The notes beneath the pieces are model-generated. The model made no database searches. It was not told the origin of the DNA and worked only from the letters and a program-made list of their open reading frames with translations. Positions 50,601 to 61,457 of a DNA stretch of 64,000 nt are shown here, piece by piece (position 1 is the first letter of the stretch; every line of letters starts with the position of its first letter). The position numbers and the translations under genes are program-made. The DNA comes from Reticulitermes lucifugus (taxonomy: Eukaryota; Arthropoda; Insecta; Blattodea; Rhinotermitidae), in NCBI GenBank assembly GCA_026260175.1, contig JAKCWW010001676.1, positions 259 to 64,258 on the forward strand, written 5' to 3'.

Positions 50601-51954
50601 AACGGTGTTTAGACTATATTCTGCGTACAATTCAAAATACATGTAGGGAGGAACATGGGAAGCCATAAATAACATAGCTGTAGGATTGGAACAGGCTTGA
50701 ACCTAATCCATGGAAAGAAAGAACAGAGCGGGAGAGAGAAAATAAAGGAAATTATGAAGCAAGCAGCGTTTCACATTAATAGGTATTCGGAATGGACCTT
50801 TGGATTCATTATCATGAATAAATATTTTGGCAGGAGAGCCCTAGTTCTAGCAGATTTCCATGAACTGTGCAACTGAAGTCGTACGCCATCAGGTATCCTT
50901 TGGCATATATCTGTACTTCACAGCGAGAAATCGATAACTATAATTGAAAACGAAAACGTAACTTATGGCTTACATAACACGAGTCATAATAGTGAAACGT
51001 CCTTCCCGTTTATACTACATATTATCGTAACTGTGCAATATGGTATTTCATAACACCTACCTTAATAAAGATCCTTATTGAAAATAAAAGTGAAGGTTAT
51101 TGCTATATGGTATATCCCTGCAGCACGTTATTGACCACTACATCTATATAACTGCTCTTTACAGAAATATTTCTAAGCTTAAATGCCACAATATACAGAA
51201 ACATTGTATTGAGAAGGGTAATCAATCAGGTGTGGGAGTTTTAATCAGGGTGTAAATTTCGAAAATAAGGATTTTATTACATTGGAAGTAAAACTGAATT
51301 TCATAGATAAAATAAGAATTGAGTACCGCAGCAACTAAAACACATAAAAAACATGAGACGAACACAGGCATTTGTGAATTAAAATTACCAAATTTTTAAA
51401 CTGGATAATTATACTGATTTTATAGACAAAATACAGGGACACATGCTCCCTAAATTAAAGAATAAGACAAAATAAATAAATGTAAGATATTCTTAGAAAA
51501 GGTAAGTCGGATGTGGTCAACAAATGGACCAAATATTGGACAGTCTAGTGACAATAAAAACTTATCGTATGGCCGATTGGTAACAGTATTCATTTATAAT
51601 ACGAAAGATCGAAAGGAAGTTTCGTATTTTATCATATAATTTTATATTATCATTTACGTATTTTAATGCAATATCTGTTGTAGAACTTTGGGTGTTCAGT
51701 GCTTGCGTACTGCTTGTGTGTGCATGCGTGTGTGTGTCCACACGAAGGTCGGCTTCAAAAATGAACCGGAACAAAGAAGTTTCGGGGTAAGTACTGGCTG
51801 TTAAGGCCTATTGTCGGGTGCATTGTTGGGAATTATTTGGCAGGGAAGGAAAATTATTTAATGTCCAACGTCCAAATTACTTCAGATATAAAACGGTTAA
51901 ATTATAATTTCAAATAAAATTTCAATAATTTCAAAAAAATAAGTTTCAAATCGC
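47647..51954. other. Unassigned 4.3-kb stretch
   Basis: Frames at 49248-49535 (minus, 95 codons), 50363-50557 (minus) and 51562-51774 (minus) are unrecognised. A GTGG/GTGT-rich patch lies at 49120-49135 and a (GT)n-like tract at 51714-51738. Confidence 0.4.
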
Positions 51955-52000
51955 GGCACGGCCCTTAGAATTTTCCGGCAAGGCCCTTACAATTTTTTCC
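51955..52000. repeat. Two-copy tandem duplication, 22-24-bp unit
   Basis: GGCACGGCCCTTAGAATTTTCC (51955-51976) is followed directly by GGCAAGGCCCTTACAATTTTTTCC (51977-52000). The GGCCCTTA core is GC-rich against its AT-rich surroundings. Confidence 0.8.
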
Positions 52001-54868
52001 TGTTTCGTTAAGTTGGGAATGATTCTAGAACTCATCCAAGCTCCAAAATAGTAAGTAGGGCGTCGCTTTCCCGGGAAAATTGCGGCCTTATTATGAATAG
52101 GGCCTAAAGCCCAAATAAATACAGGCCTAATGCATATTTCTACAATCCCGGACTATTACCACCTCAATGTTCATATGCTTCATGGTTTTGATAATTAGGA
52201 GCATAGGCTAATATCCCTTATCAAATGTTAAGAAAATAAAACGTGGGTTTAAAAAGATTCTTTCAAAGTAGAGTTTTCTGGAAAAGTCGATGTGATTATA
52301 CAGAAAAATGTAACAAAATGAGTTAATTCTACCTTGCTGCATTGATAAATGTTTTTCAGGCGTCAACATTTTCGCCCGTAAAATCAACTTGCAACACGCC
52401 AGGCCTACATGAAAGTTACGTAACTTGAAGTGACGCGGCCTTCACTCATAGTCTGAGGTAATTACGTTATGGTTGCAAAAGCCTTTGAAACGCAAAGTGG
52501 CCAATTTTTTATTAACACAAAATTCTGCTATACGCGTGTGACAATTAATAACAAATTTATGCAGTTTTTGTACAATACTTAGTGCACTTCACCTTGCAGA
52601 AGCGTTTCTTTCTTGTGGCAATAAAATTGTTGTTATAAATTAACTAAACAAATTTTTAACAAAAGTCGTGATAAATATTAATGCAAAATAATTACAACTT
52701 TTATAACAATTTTGACCATTTCATATTTATTACTTCTTATAACTTGAATAAACCAGTTTTTTCAGATTAACAAAGAGTCAAGAGAACTAATTTTCAAATT
52801 TTAGAATAAGCTTTTGCCGTATGAACACTTTACCAAGTAAATGTATACCTTTGTGGCTGTATTCTACGGTAATTTTCAAATACCTTTATGACTTTCATAA
52901 AAAGAAAGTTGCCGGTAAACATTATCTCGTCTACAGGTGCAAAATATCCTCGTCTAATTCAGATATATTTTTGTTTCCGTATTAATCCTTACGCATTGTT
53001 TAATGCAAGTGACCTTTAGTGCCTAACTCCTGGTTACTTCGTCAAATACTACCTAGCTTATGACAATACCTATTATTATTGTATAATAATAATATTATTA
53101 TTGTATCATAATAATATTATTATTATTGATTATTAAAATTTTTATTTAACGTGTGTGTCTCCAGTTTTTCTTTACATTTATATAGATAATTTAAGACGCT
53201 CTAAGAAAGTTGTTTTCTAACAATTGAGAAAGTTTGTAAAGGTAACCTCTTCTTTACATTTCAAAGACCGTATTTCTTGCATTGTAAACTAGCTCTTCAA
53301 CCTCATGTTAAGAGCTTTTTATCATTATCTTTTAATTATTCACATAAGGACTTATTTGCTAAACCCAGAGAGAGTTATTATACGCCAAAATTATGGAAAA
53401 TCTTCTGATAATAGGCGGATATTTAAATAGTATCCGACTGTATAACCACATTTGTATTTTATTTTCAAATTTAGAATTGTTTCTAAGAAAAAATATTTTC
53501 TTTATGGTATTGTGGTATTTTTAGTATGATACCTTTCTGCTTATTTTTAAATTTTTTTACCCAAACTGAAACCTCTTATATAAAAGAGGACAGCACACAC
53601 CAACGAGTCTGATGTGACTTCTACATTACCGCCACCAATTTCTGAAGTTAAGAATGCCTGTAAATTTAAGTTTGCATCCCTATAATCGTTCACAGGGTGG
53701 TGCTTGAACACACTCTTAAAATAACAGTTTACTCAGACCCTTCATCTCTTGGATGCTGTTGTGTGTTTCCTACTAACCTTTTTCAATAGAGATTTTCTAG
53801 TGTGTTTTATTACATTTGTCACTAGGTGACCTTAAAAAACATCATCACACATTGTTCGTTATGACCGGTGCCTTAATTACATTATATCTGTTCAGGAAAC
53901 GTCAGTTTGTAAATTGAAAGAATAAAATTATGTGAGTATTGGAGATTTCACTTTACAATTTCTTAGCCGATAGAAATGACGGCCATAAGCAAGATTAAAA
54001 TTTGTGTGTGACGTTCTGAGCAAATTACTCTGAATACGGCAGGCTTATTACGCTCATATTTGTCTTATCATGAGGTCATTGTCGTGCATTTTAATTAATG
54101 TACGATGGTGATGAATAAAACATTTACAAAAAAACGGTCATCATATTATTTTGCACTTTCAAGAGCCTTCTCGAATGTTTGAAAATTTTAATTATGCGCT
54201 TATGTTAAATGAGTATATAAATAGGAGTCTGAATATTGTATTTCATAAAGCATGCAAATTTGTGTATATGATATTCACTAATTTCACATATTCATGGCAG
54301 TGTTTGTACAAATATCATACAAAATCCGTACAGTATTTCTGGGATTTGATTCTCATCCGTGGCGTAGGAGGATTTAACACATTCACGTGGAGCACTATCC
54401 AGTTCGAATATCTATGAAAAACGTGCTGTATTAACTTAGGTACTTCATCGTTTTAATCTACCTCTCCACGAATTTAAATAGGCCACAACCACCTTCCTTA
54501 CGTTGCCTTATCTACCTTGTCATTAATTTCCAATCTCATTTGACGCTAAATATTTTTTGTGTTAAGTTGAAAGAACTGCTTTCGGTAATGTAAGACTCAG
54601 TGAAGCCCTTGAAGAGAAATTCTAATACACCTGTTAGTTTTTCCTTTCCAATTGCTCTGCTAAATCATTTTGCACTTCTGTTTTTGATCACTGTCAAATT
54701 TGAATGCCAATGTTTGCTTTCATTCTCCACATTGGTCGCCCAAGCTTTCTAAGCTTTCTATCAGGTTCCTCCAACAACGCTCTTTCTATGAGATAATGAG
54801 TTCCTACAGCGTTAAATACAGAGACAATATTCTCCTGTAATACGACGCCGTGTAACCTGGTATATGTA
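52001..54868. other. Unassigned 2.9-kb stretch
   Basis: Apart from the AAT/ATT tract at 53071-53134, nothing is recognisable. An 88-codon frame at 54151-54417 is rich in Tyr, Phe and Asn and unrecognised. Confidence 0.4.
53071..53134. repeat. Mixed AAT/ATT tract able to fold on itself
   Basis: Alternating blocks (TATTATTATT, ATAATAATAATATTATTATT, ATAATAATATTATTATTATT) place AAT and ATT runs next to each other, so unlike the other microsatellites this tract is self-complementary. Confidence 0.85.
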
Positions 54869-54912
54869 CATACCGATGATTCAGAGGAACCTGCTGCCTC
54901 CATCGTCAGAGA
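54690..54912 (-). repeat. Dispersed repeat, hammerhead-like family B (minus)
   Basis: On the minus strand CTGACGA (54909-54903) is followed by TGGAGGCAGCAGG, TTCCTCT and GAATCATCGG (near 54882-54873), then TATGTACATATACCAGG and TTACACGGCGTC. This is the same order as family B at 2.44 kb. Translation starts MEAAGSSESSVCTY, parallel to MEAVVSFETLISIY at 2446. The 69-codon frame is not a gene. Extent beyond about 54830 on the minus strand is uncertain. Confidence 0.5.
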
Positions 54913-55211
54913 AAATAATGCTTGGTTTGTTTTATTAGCAGTGTATAAAAAAGTAATTTATTATTTTTCCTTTGCATTTCTCTTTTAGGGTGTTTTTGGC
55001 GTTGAAATGTGTAACATGTTTTTATGTCCTCGTGAAAATACTGGGTTGATTATTTAAGAATATTGGTCTTACTTCAGATTTCTCTTTTCATCAACAATCG
55101 TGTCAGAAAATGTATTTTCGAGGACGGTATGATGCGAAAAATTCGAGCTCCAATCGTTTTTCTTTGAATTAGCATTTTTATGGAAACTAGGCTTATTTGT
55201 GGATATTATTC

Positions 55212-55243
<32 letters not shown>

Positions 55244-56379
55244 GTAATTGTAGCAATCGTAGTAGTAACAGTATTTACATAGCGCATACGCTTCTCTTTT
55301 TATGCTGTATGCAGAAAAAATTAGGAAATCGAGTCTCTATAAAAGTAGATATAACAGTATATTTCTCTACACTATTTCTTGCTCTGAAACTGACTCAGTT
55401 GATTGTTTTGTTTTTAGTTTTGCTTTGTATTACTGTACTATACAACTCATAGATTATGGTGTAAATAAAGAAAGAGTTTACTACATGTTCCGCAGGCACA
55501 AGCATTTGACATTAATACGAGTAAGTGTCGATAAAAATACCCTACAATTTGTAAGACAGCTGGATTGGTTGAAGGGCTACAGAATTGCTCAATAAAATTG
55601 AGGTACGTCGTAAAACGAATTGCACCAACCAATACTCGCTTATCATCCCGCTGTTATGGCGGTCTTCCACACAACTATTATAGTGTGGAATTGCTATCAT
55701 AAGTTTCATGGCCGTAGTTTTTGTTGCTTCATACGTATGTTCTCACACAGATCCTTTTAAACTGTTCAACATTTTGGAGGAAGCAGGAATTTAATATAAG
55801 ATCTATTTAAATAGTGATTTTCTATATCACCGCAAAAATTCTACTTCTCCATCACAAAGCCGAACTAGTTTAGTCTCTGCAGATAACAAATGCTGTGTAT
55901 TCTGAAAATCACACGAAACACTTATACAAAATCCGCCGCAGAATACAGACACATAGGTAATATTTTCGATTTAAAGTGTTAAATTGGAAGTTTCCAAGTT
56001 TTAATTCAAAATCAGAAGAAAAATATTCATAAATCACAATTTACACTTGAGCCCGGTAATCGGAAGAGAGTGGGTGCTACAGGTATACATTTATTGTTAT
56101 AATTTTCAGTCTACTTTGCGTAGACTGAGAAAGTATTGTTATTAACTTTTCTGCGCCTACTCTATAAGCGACATAAAGAGAAATTTCTCTGCAATAATTT
56201 CCTTATGTTTAAATGGGGGTAGTGATTTTCCAGACATTTTATCTTCGAATGTGCAAAATTAAGTCTAAAATGAAGGATGATCGTAATGAGAGCTTACCTA
56301 CATCATTATTTAAAGCAGTGCCAAATTTCAGGAGCAAATATATATAAGGTGTGTAACTGTGTAGGTGGTACTTCAAATA
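54913..56379. other. Unassigned stretch with AAT microsatellite
   Basis: Frames at 55180-55452, 55302-55595 and 55447-55632 (minus) have no recognisable domain. Small dyads at 55671-55692 (CCACAC...GTGTGG) and 56107-56127 (CAGTCTAC...GTAGACTG) are short. Confidence 0.4.
55212..55243. repeat. Microsatellite (AAT)n
   Basis: About ten uninterrupted AAT units, translated as an Ile run in one frame. Confidence 0.95.
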
Positions 56380-56470
56380 ACCTGAAGAAATGAGTGGATT
56401 CACCACCCGAAACGTCGTACGTATTAGGCATACCGCTGACAGTAAACGATATCGAAGCAAATAAGGTCAT
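56300..56470 (+). repeat. Penelope-like terminal remnant with core, locus 56.4 kb
   Basis: CTGAAGA (56382-56388), then a GTGG...CCAC-type hairpin, then GAAACGTC (56409-56416). GAA is followed by the palindrome ACGT and then C, which is the arrangement seen at 59.1 kb. I could not find an inverted arm or target duplication, so limits are arbitrary. Two minus-strand frames of 62-73 codons crossing it are by-products. Confidence 0.45.
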
Positions 56471-59039
56471 AAGCTCAGCAGAATTCAGATTCAACGGTAC
56501 GGCTGTCGAAATAACAAATCTCGCATAACAGGATCAATCCTGGAAATTTTCTTCGCCAAAGTGCAAAGAATGGAAAAATCACGTGTGCTTCTTTTCCTTC
56601 AGTCTGTGATTCATGATCACGTAATCAAGAACTGGGTGTTATAAAGTGCTAAATAAACGTACATTAAATGTTACAAGTAGATTGCAGCCAGGCTTTAATT
56701 AAATTTCCTCTAGTGGGAGGCAGTAAATTAAATTCATGAACTCACTTTAAGATGTGCTTGTTGTAACTAATTCTGAAGCTTTTCACCCACGCGAAACAGT
56801 CTTCGTACCATGTAGGCCTATAATATATCGTACTACACCTAGTCCCATTTTTACAGTGCAGTGCCAGGTTGGTCTGGTATAGACATGTCGTTGAACAGTT
56901 CATTGCAGCAAAGATGTGCATAGCTCTTCGCTGGTCTCACTCGTATAGCGTACCTGAAGGTAAATGTATGAATTTCATTGAACTGGCTTGGAAGAGATTC
57001 TAATCTCGGAGATTTTTGGCGCGGTATATGTCTCGCCATACCTGGTTGGTTAAGTGATTTTCTGTGTCCATGATTTTCGAATAATTACGTGGCTTAATAG
57101 TAACTCTTATAGGTCAACTTCGAGTTACTCTGCAGTGCACTCCATTGCTGAAGTCCACACATTGTTTCGCAAAGTTTACTTTGGTTCTCCAGAAGCTCCT
57201 ATCATCTAGTGGCTGCACTTTGAACTCTGCAAATTTGAAATTTTCTGGAAAATGTATTTTGACCAGACTATTTAAATTAAAAAATAATTCAGACTTCGGT
57301 GCTTAGGAACAAATTCAGTTACTCTTTGGTACCTCGTACTTCAATGTGTGTTGCGCTGACATGTGTTGAAATTTGGACATGATGGATTCTCCTAGGTTTG
57401 CTCCGTGTAAACACGTTTATGGTGTTTATAAAGACAGATTTTAAGACACAGAATCCTTGATGATATTTTTTTCAGCGAATATATTCCACGTCATTAATTC
57501 GGCAAACAACACTCTTGTCTATGCGCTCTAGAAATCTTTTCATAAGCGAATGTTCTGTAATACACTGTCTGGCATCTGCTCTTACAATATTCACTGTGGT
57601 GACATTGTAACTATCTGTTCCCTCAGTTATTTCTGTGTTATCAATTTCCCAGTCGTGCCCCATCAGTGCATTGACACAAGCGAGAAACTTTGGATATATT
57701 TTCGTGACTGTCTATCATTTCTAAATATATAATTGAACGTGTGCTATTTCGAATGCATATGTAAAGTGCATGTACGTAGGTACGTGTAAATATTTTAAAT
57801 TACGTGAGGTAATTTTCCAGGAACTGCAAATATGTACATTTTAAATTGTGTTTAAATGTGTTATATATTTATTAAATTCTCTAAGTTGTTCTAATCTCCC
57901 TATATAAAGTGTGAATCGTGAGCTTTTCCGTGAATTTGCTTCTAAAATTAAAATCAACATGCAATTTGATAAGTAGTCTTATCTTTTGATGTGGGTTCAG
58001 ATAAGTTATCGATTCACTTTCCTGTCTTCCGGAGAAGCCTTCAAAGGCATGTCGAAGAATGAGGTGTTCAAATTGAATTAAATAACACAATGGCGAAGCT
58101 TTCACCAGAATGAAGTTGGCTCTTGCTTCAGTCTTAATGTGCAGTCTACTTCTGAAAATATTCTGAAACAGAATTTCTGCAGCACTGTTTTGCATTCTCA
58201 GCTCTTTTATGTAACAATTAAGATATAAAAATACACTTTCAAATAGAACATGAGAAAGAATATTGTACATTCAAACATAAGCTGAATATTTACATACAGG
58301 TTTTGCATGTAAATGTTGCATACGCTATACTTTTCCACCTTATTTTTATTCAAGTTTCAATTACCGTCTTGTATGTAATCATGGTGATTGTGTAAATTTA
58401 TAAGGTGGAAGAAAAGTGACTTCAGTTAATGCAGTGTCCTAAAAATTATGCAAATTTTTCAAATATGATCAGCAAAAACCGTGCTCACACAGCTTCCGTG
58501 ATCATTTGTTCAAGTAGGATATTAACCGAATCTTAAGTCTGCGTCAGAAATATAGTTGAGGGTTGAAGCATATTAAATGAGGCAGTAAAGCGTCTGGCTT
58601 CACTTTGGTGGGTACCCTATTCAGGTCTTAGTCAGTGTACTGATCTTCCTCACTGAATAGGTTTTCTCATTCATCAATAGACCCAACCGAATATCGAAAT
58701 ATCTTCATAAAGGACCAGTTTCCTGCTTCTGAATCCTTCCCATTTCGCTCTAAATTTCAATAATCCTTACTCATCACATTTTACAGTAAATAGACTGACC
58801 ATTCCTGCTTAAAGAAGATCGATATGCTATCGCTTTTAGGTGACTTAAAGGCCCGTTTTCGATTGAATTTATACAAGGGCGTATTTGGTGATATTTATTT
58901 GGTATCAAGCTAGGTAGACCGATGAAAAACGTGCACACACACAGGAAAGTCTCTAACTCACCCAATACTGTAATCGGATAACCCCGAATCTTTTTTCTAG
59001 AGTTTCAGCTACCCAAAACATCAGCGTGCTCGATAAAAC
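56471..59039. other. Unassigned 2.6-kb stretch
   Basis: Frames at 56851 (minus), 57472 (minus), 57881-58270 (minus, 129 codons) and 58774 (minus) are unrecognised. An imperfect inverted repeat (58329-58342 with 58400-58417, CCACCTTAT/ATAAGGTGG) encloses about 60 bp. Confidence 0.4.
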
Positions 59040-59261
59040 ATCGTGAAGTAGCATTTAGAACTAATTGGTTTCTTGACTTTGTCCATCGTCCGGAAATCTA
59101 AAATCACGACGTTTCGGAAGCTGGATCTGCTTCCGTCCTCAGGTGAAGGGGGAGGGAGACACCTATTTAGTTCACTGGACGATGGACAAAGTCCAGAAAC
59201 CAATTAGTTCTCAATGTTACATACCATCGTCAGAACCTTTTAGAATTTATCGTGAAGTAGC
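59040..59261 (+). mobile_element. Penelope-like inverted-arm element (family C) with exact 13-bp duplication
   Basis: ATCGTGAAGTAGC occurs at 59040-59052 and 59249-59261, read as the target duplication. Inside it, arms at about 59053-59091 and 59177-59220 are inverted copies (34 of 35 bases identical over AGAACTAATTGGTTTC... to ...CCATCGTCC, then looser). A 28-nt tail (59221-59248) separates the right arm from its duplication, whereas the left arm abuts its copy. The centre holds the best-formed core of the window on the minus strand (59146-59104). The plan is identical to 9.6 kb. The minus-strand peptide PPPSPEDGSRSSFRNVV is a by-product. No protein domain is present, so the element is non-autonomous. 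Confidence 0.75.
59104..59146 (-). ncRNA. Candidate hammerhead-like ribozyme core
   Basis: On the minus strand: TCAC (59146-59143), CTGAGGA (59142-59136), one C, hairpin GGAAGC (59134-59129) / GCTTCC (59121-59116) with a 7-nt loop, GAA, palindrome ACGT, C (to 59108), GTGA (59107-59104). TCAC and GTGA pair as helix I (4 bp), the hairpin is helix II, and ACGT could pair with a second copy as helix III, giving a GUC cleavage site. The catalytic boxes CUGANGA and GAA are both present. The extra base after CTGAGGA departs from the canonical hammerhead unless it pairs with the G of GAA, which would remove an essential residue. Activity is unproven. Confidence 0.35.
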
Positions 59262-60387
59262 TTAAAAACAGAAGCACTTGAAAATTTCTGTAACTCTTCA
59301 AAGCACATTCACACATGTAAATATTTATCATACGCCATTCACACAGTGTTTTCACATTGTCAATAAACCAGTCTTAATGGGTCCTAATGTATTATACAGA
59401 CTGCCTGGACGACCCATACAGAAAGCTTCCTTCCCAGAATGCATTAAGCTAAACTACTTATCTCTTCTCTGTCTTTCTTACTTTTACTAAGAAATGTCGA
59501 ACTTTCTTCTTACACTGTAGTACTGTTTTTGTTCTAATTACGTAACGTAGTCCGTTACTGCACTCTGGTGGGGATGACTATAAATCGCATCGACAGCATG
59601 TTATCACTTCCAGACAGTAGCACCACCTGCTCCACCATCTCATTGAGTTTCCTCTAATTTTTTTATGTAGTGACGTCATTGAAAGTTAGATGGTGATAGA
59701 GGGTGAAGCATAATATTGTGCTAAGAAAGTTTTTCGTAGCTCAGACCGCACCATTTATGGCGGGCAGGCTGACAGAACCCATAACCATAACGCAGAACCA
59801 ACTGCAGCACGGGCACTGTGAAGGTCATTACTCCCTCACTTTGAATTACGACGGACCAGATTAATGTCTCTATCTGGAGGAAGAGCACTGTGGGGCTGTA
59901 TTTATTGTCACTAACTACTCGAAATAGGCAAAATAGGGGTGTGTTACATTGACCCCTACATATATCGCAGTCTCCTCTCCACCATTATCCTACTATAATT
60001 GTGCAGATACTGCCCATTTTTTCTCAGTTTCTGACGCTCACTTAATGTACCTAAATAAGTAAATATTTAACTTGAAGTACAGCGTTGTGTTTTAAAATTT
60101 TAATTATTACTTTTGTTTCCTTGACGCTATTATTCGAAAACATATCAGTGCTATACATTTTAAGCTGGTGGTATTATAATTAGCCGATAATTCTTGAAAC
60201 CGCTTTTCGTGTATAACCCCTGGAAAGACCACAACGTACGAAATGTAAATTAATTAGAAACAAACATTCTTATACGGAACAGTTTCGATTTAATATAAAA
60301 CATTTGTAAATTAAGATACCTTTATTTTCTGCTTTAGGAACGGTATTATCTAATAAACTGTACTGTTAAAATAGTAGTGTCTGTTTT
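59262..60387. other. Unassigned stretch
   Basis: A 70-codon frame at 59278-59490 is unrecognised. A weak inverted repeat (CACCATCT near 59630 with AGATGGTG near 59687) may be a small fold-back remnant. Confidence 0.4.
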
Positions 60388-60690
60388 TGGGGGCACGGGG
60401 TAGCTCAGTATAGTGATTAGAGAATTGGCTGGACAACGCAAGAATCTGGGTTAGATTTCCGGCAACACCACAAATTATTTTCTTCACCAAATCCAAACCG
60501 GGTCTGAGGCCCCTGCAGCCTGCTAACCAATGCGTCCCGAGGGCTTATTCTCGAGGAGCAAAGCGACCGGAGTGTGTAGCTGACAACCAATCTTCATCTA
60601 GTGCCAATAGTAAGGACAGGTGGAACTAGAGGTTCCTTCTATTCCCCCACAGGTCTTAATGCTATTGTGCTTGACTAAGTACAAGAACAA
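60388..60690 (+). mobile_element. tRNA-derived SINE (family S3)
   Basis: The head GGGGGCACGGGGTAGCTCAG begins near 60388. The A-box region TAGCTCAGTATAG is at 60401-60413 and the B box GGGTTAGATTTCC at 60448-60460, with tRNA-like spacing. The tRNA-unrelated body contains GCCTGCTAACCAATGCGTCC and CGAGGAGCAAAGCGACCGGA, and the 3' end is near CTTGACTAAGTACAAGAAC. The 3' limit is approximate; only a weak duplication-like similarity (TGTCTGTTTTT and TGTGCCTTTTT) flanks it. A SINE is transcribed from its internal promoter and depends on a LINE for movement. Confidence 0.7.
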
Positions 60691-61150
60691 ATGTGCCTTT
60701 TTCTATTTTGTAGAAATCGGATTAATATGGACAACTTTTCGTTGTTAATCAAATTTGTTCTGCCTATCATTCCACACACTCAGATACGAATACAGACTAA
60801 TACGTTGTACACAAGATATGCATGAAATACGAGAGCACGCACTTTTTATTTTATTCATATAAGCAGAAGGAAGATTTTTCCCAAAATTGTTTTATACCTC
60901 TTCGGCATTTAAAGTCAACGCGCCGCACACTGCTGAAGTAAAAATCTTCTTATGCTTTGTGTCTGGGTTCGACGGACAAACGTATTGTCGTGGCGACATT
61001 AGTGGTTTTCTGCATTCTGTTCAGTAAGGCTCTTTATGTTGGTACTTTATCTTCTCCGATACCTAACTATGCTGTCATTTACAACTACATGCCAATTTTA
61101 CGTAACCCATCAACTTACTCACTCTACTAAAGTAGCAAACTAAGTGGATC
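60691..61150. other. Unassigned spacer between two SINEs
   Basis: Nothing recognisable. Confidence 0.4.
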
Positions 61151-61152
61151 CA

Positions 61153-61447
61153 AAGGGCCGTGCCATGGCTCAGGCGGTTAGTCGCCGGCCTGCCACCGCG
61201 GAGGCCCGGGTTCGATCCCGGTTCTGTCCAAGTGGGATTTGTGGTGGACAAATTGGCACTGGGCAGGTTTTCCCCCCGAGTACTTCGGTTTTCCCCTGTC
61301 AGTTTTATTCCACCGGTGCTCCATTACTTGGAAAAATGAAGAAAACTAATCATCCTTCTCTTCTTCTTCATCACAGGGTTGCACAATAAGCCTTAAGGCT
61401 GAGGTGCGTCCGTAGCATCTGCTGCGGGGCCCTTCTGCACAGAAAGA
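61153..61447 (+). mobile_element. tRNA-derived SINE (family S4), near complete
   Basis: The head GGGCCGTGCCATGGCTCAGG carries an A box TGGCTCAGGCGG (61166-61177) and a B box GGTTCGATCC (61209-61218), an excellent match to tRNA internal promoters. The body includes GTGGGATTTGTGGTGGACAA, AGGTTTTCCCCCCGAGTAC and TTATTCCACCGGTGCTCC. The 3' part CACAGGGTTGCACAATAAGC and GCATCTGCTGCGGGGCCC leads to a GAAAGAGTG end. A 9-bp direct repeat with one difference (GTGGATCCA 61145-61153 region; GTGGGTCCA 61448-61456) may be the target duplication. The crossing 81-codon frame (AVSRRPATAEARVRSR) is a string common in gene predictions from SINEs. A truncated relative lies at 28914. Confidence 0.8.
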
Positions 61448-61457
61448 GTGGGTCCAG

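Noticed and set aside
57881-58270. 129-codon minus-strand frame
   Set aside because: Unrecognised and without supporting context; probably chance.
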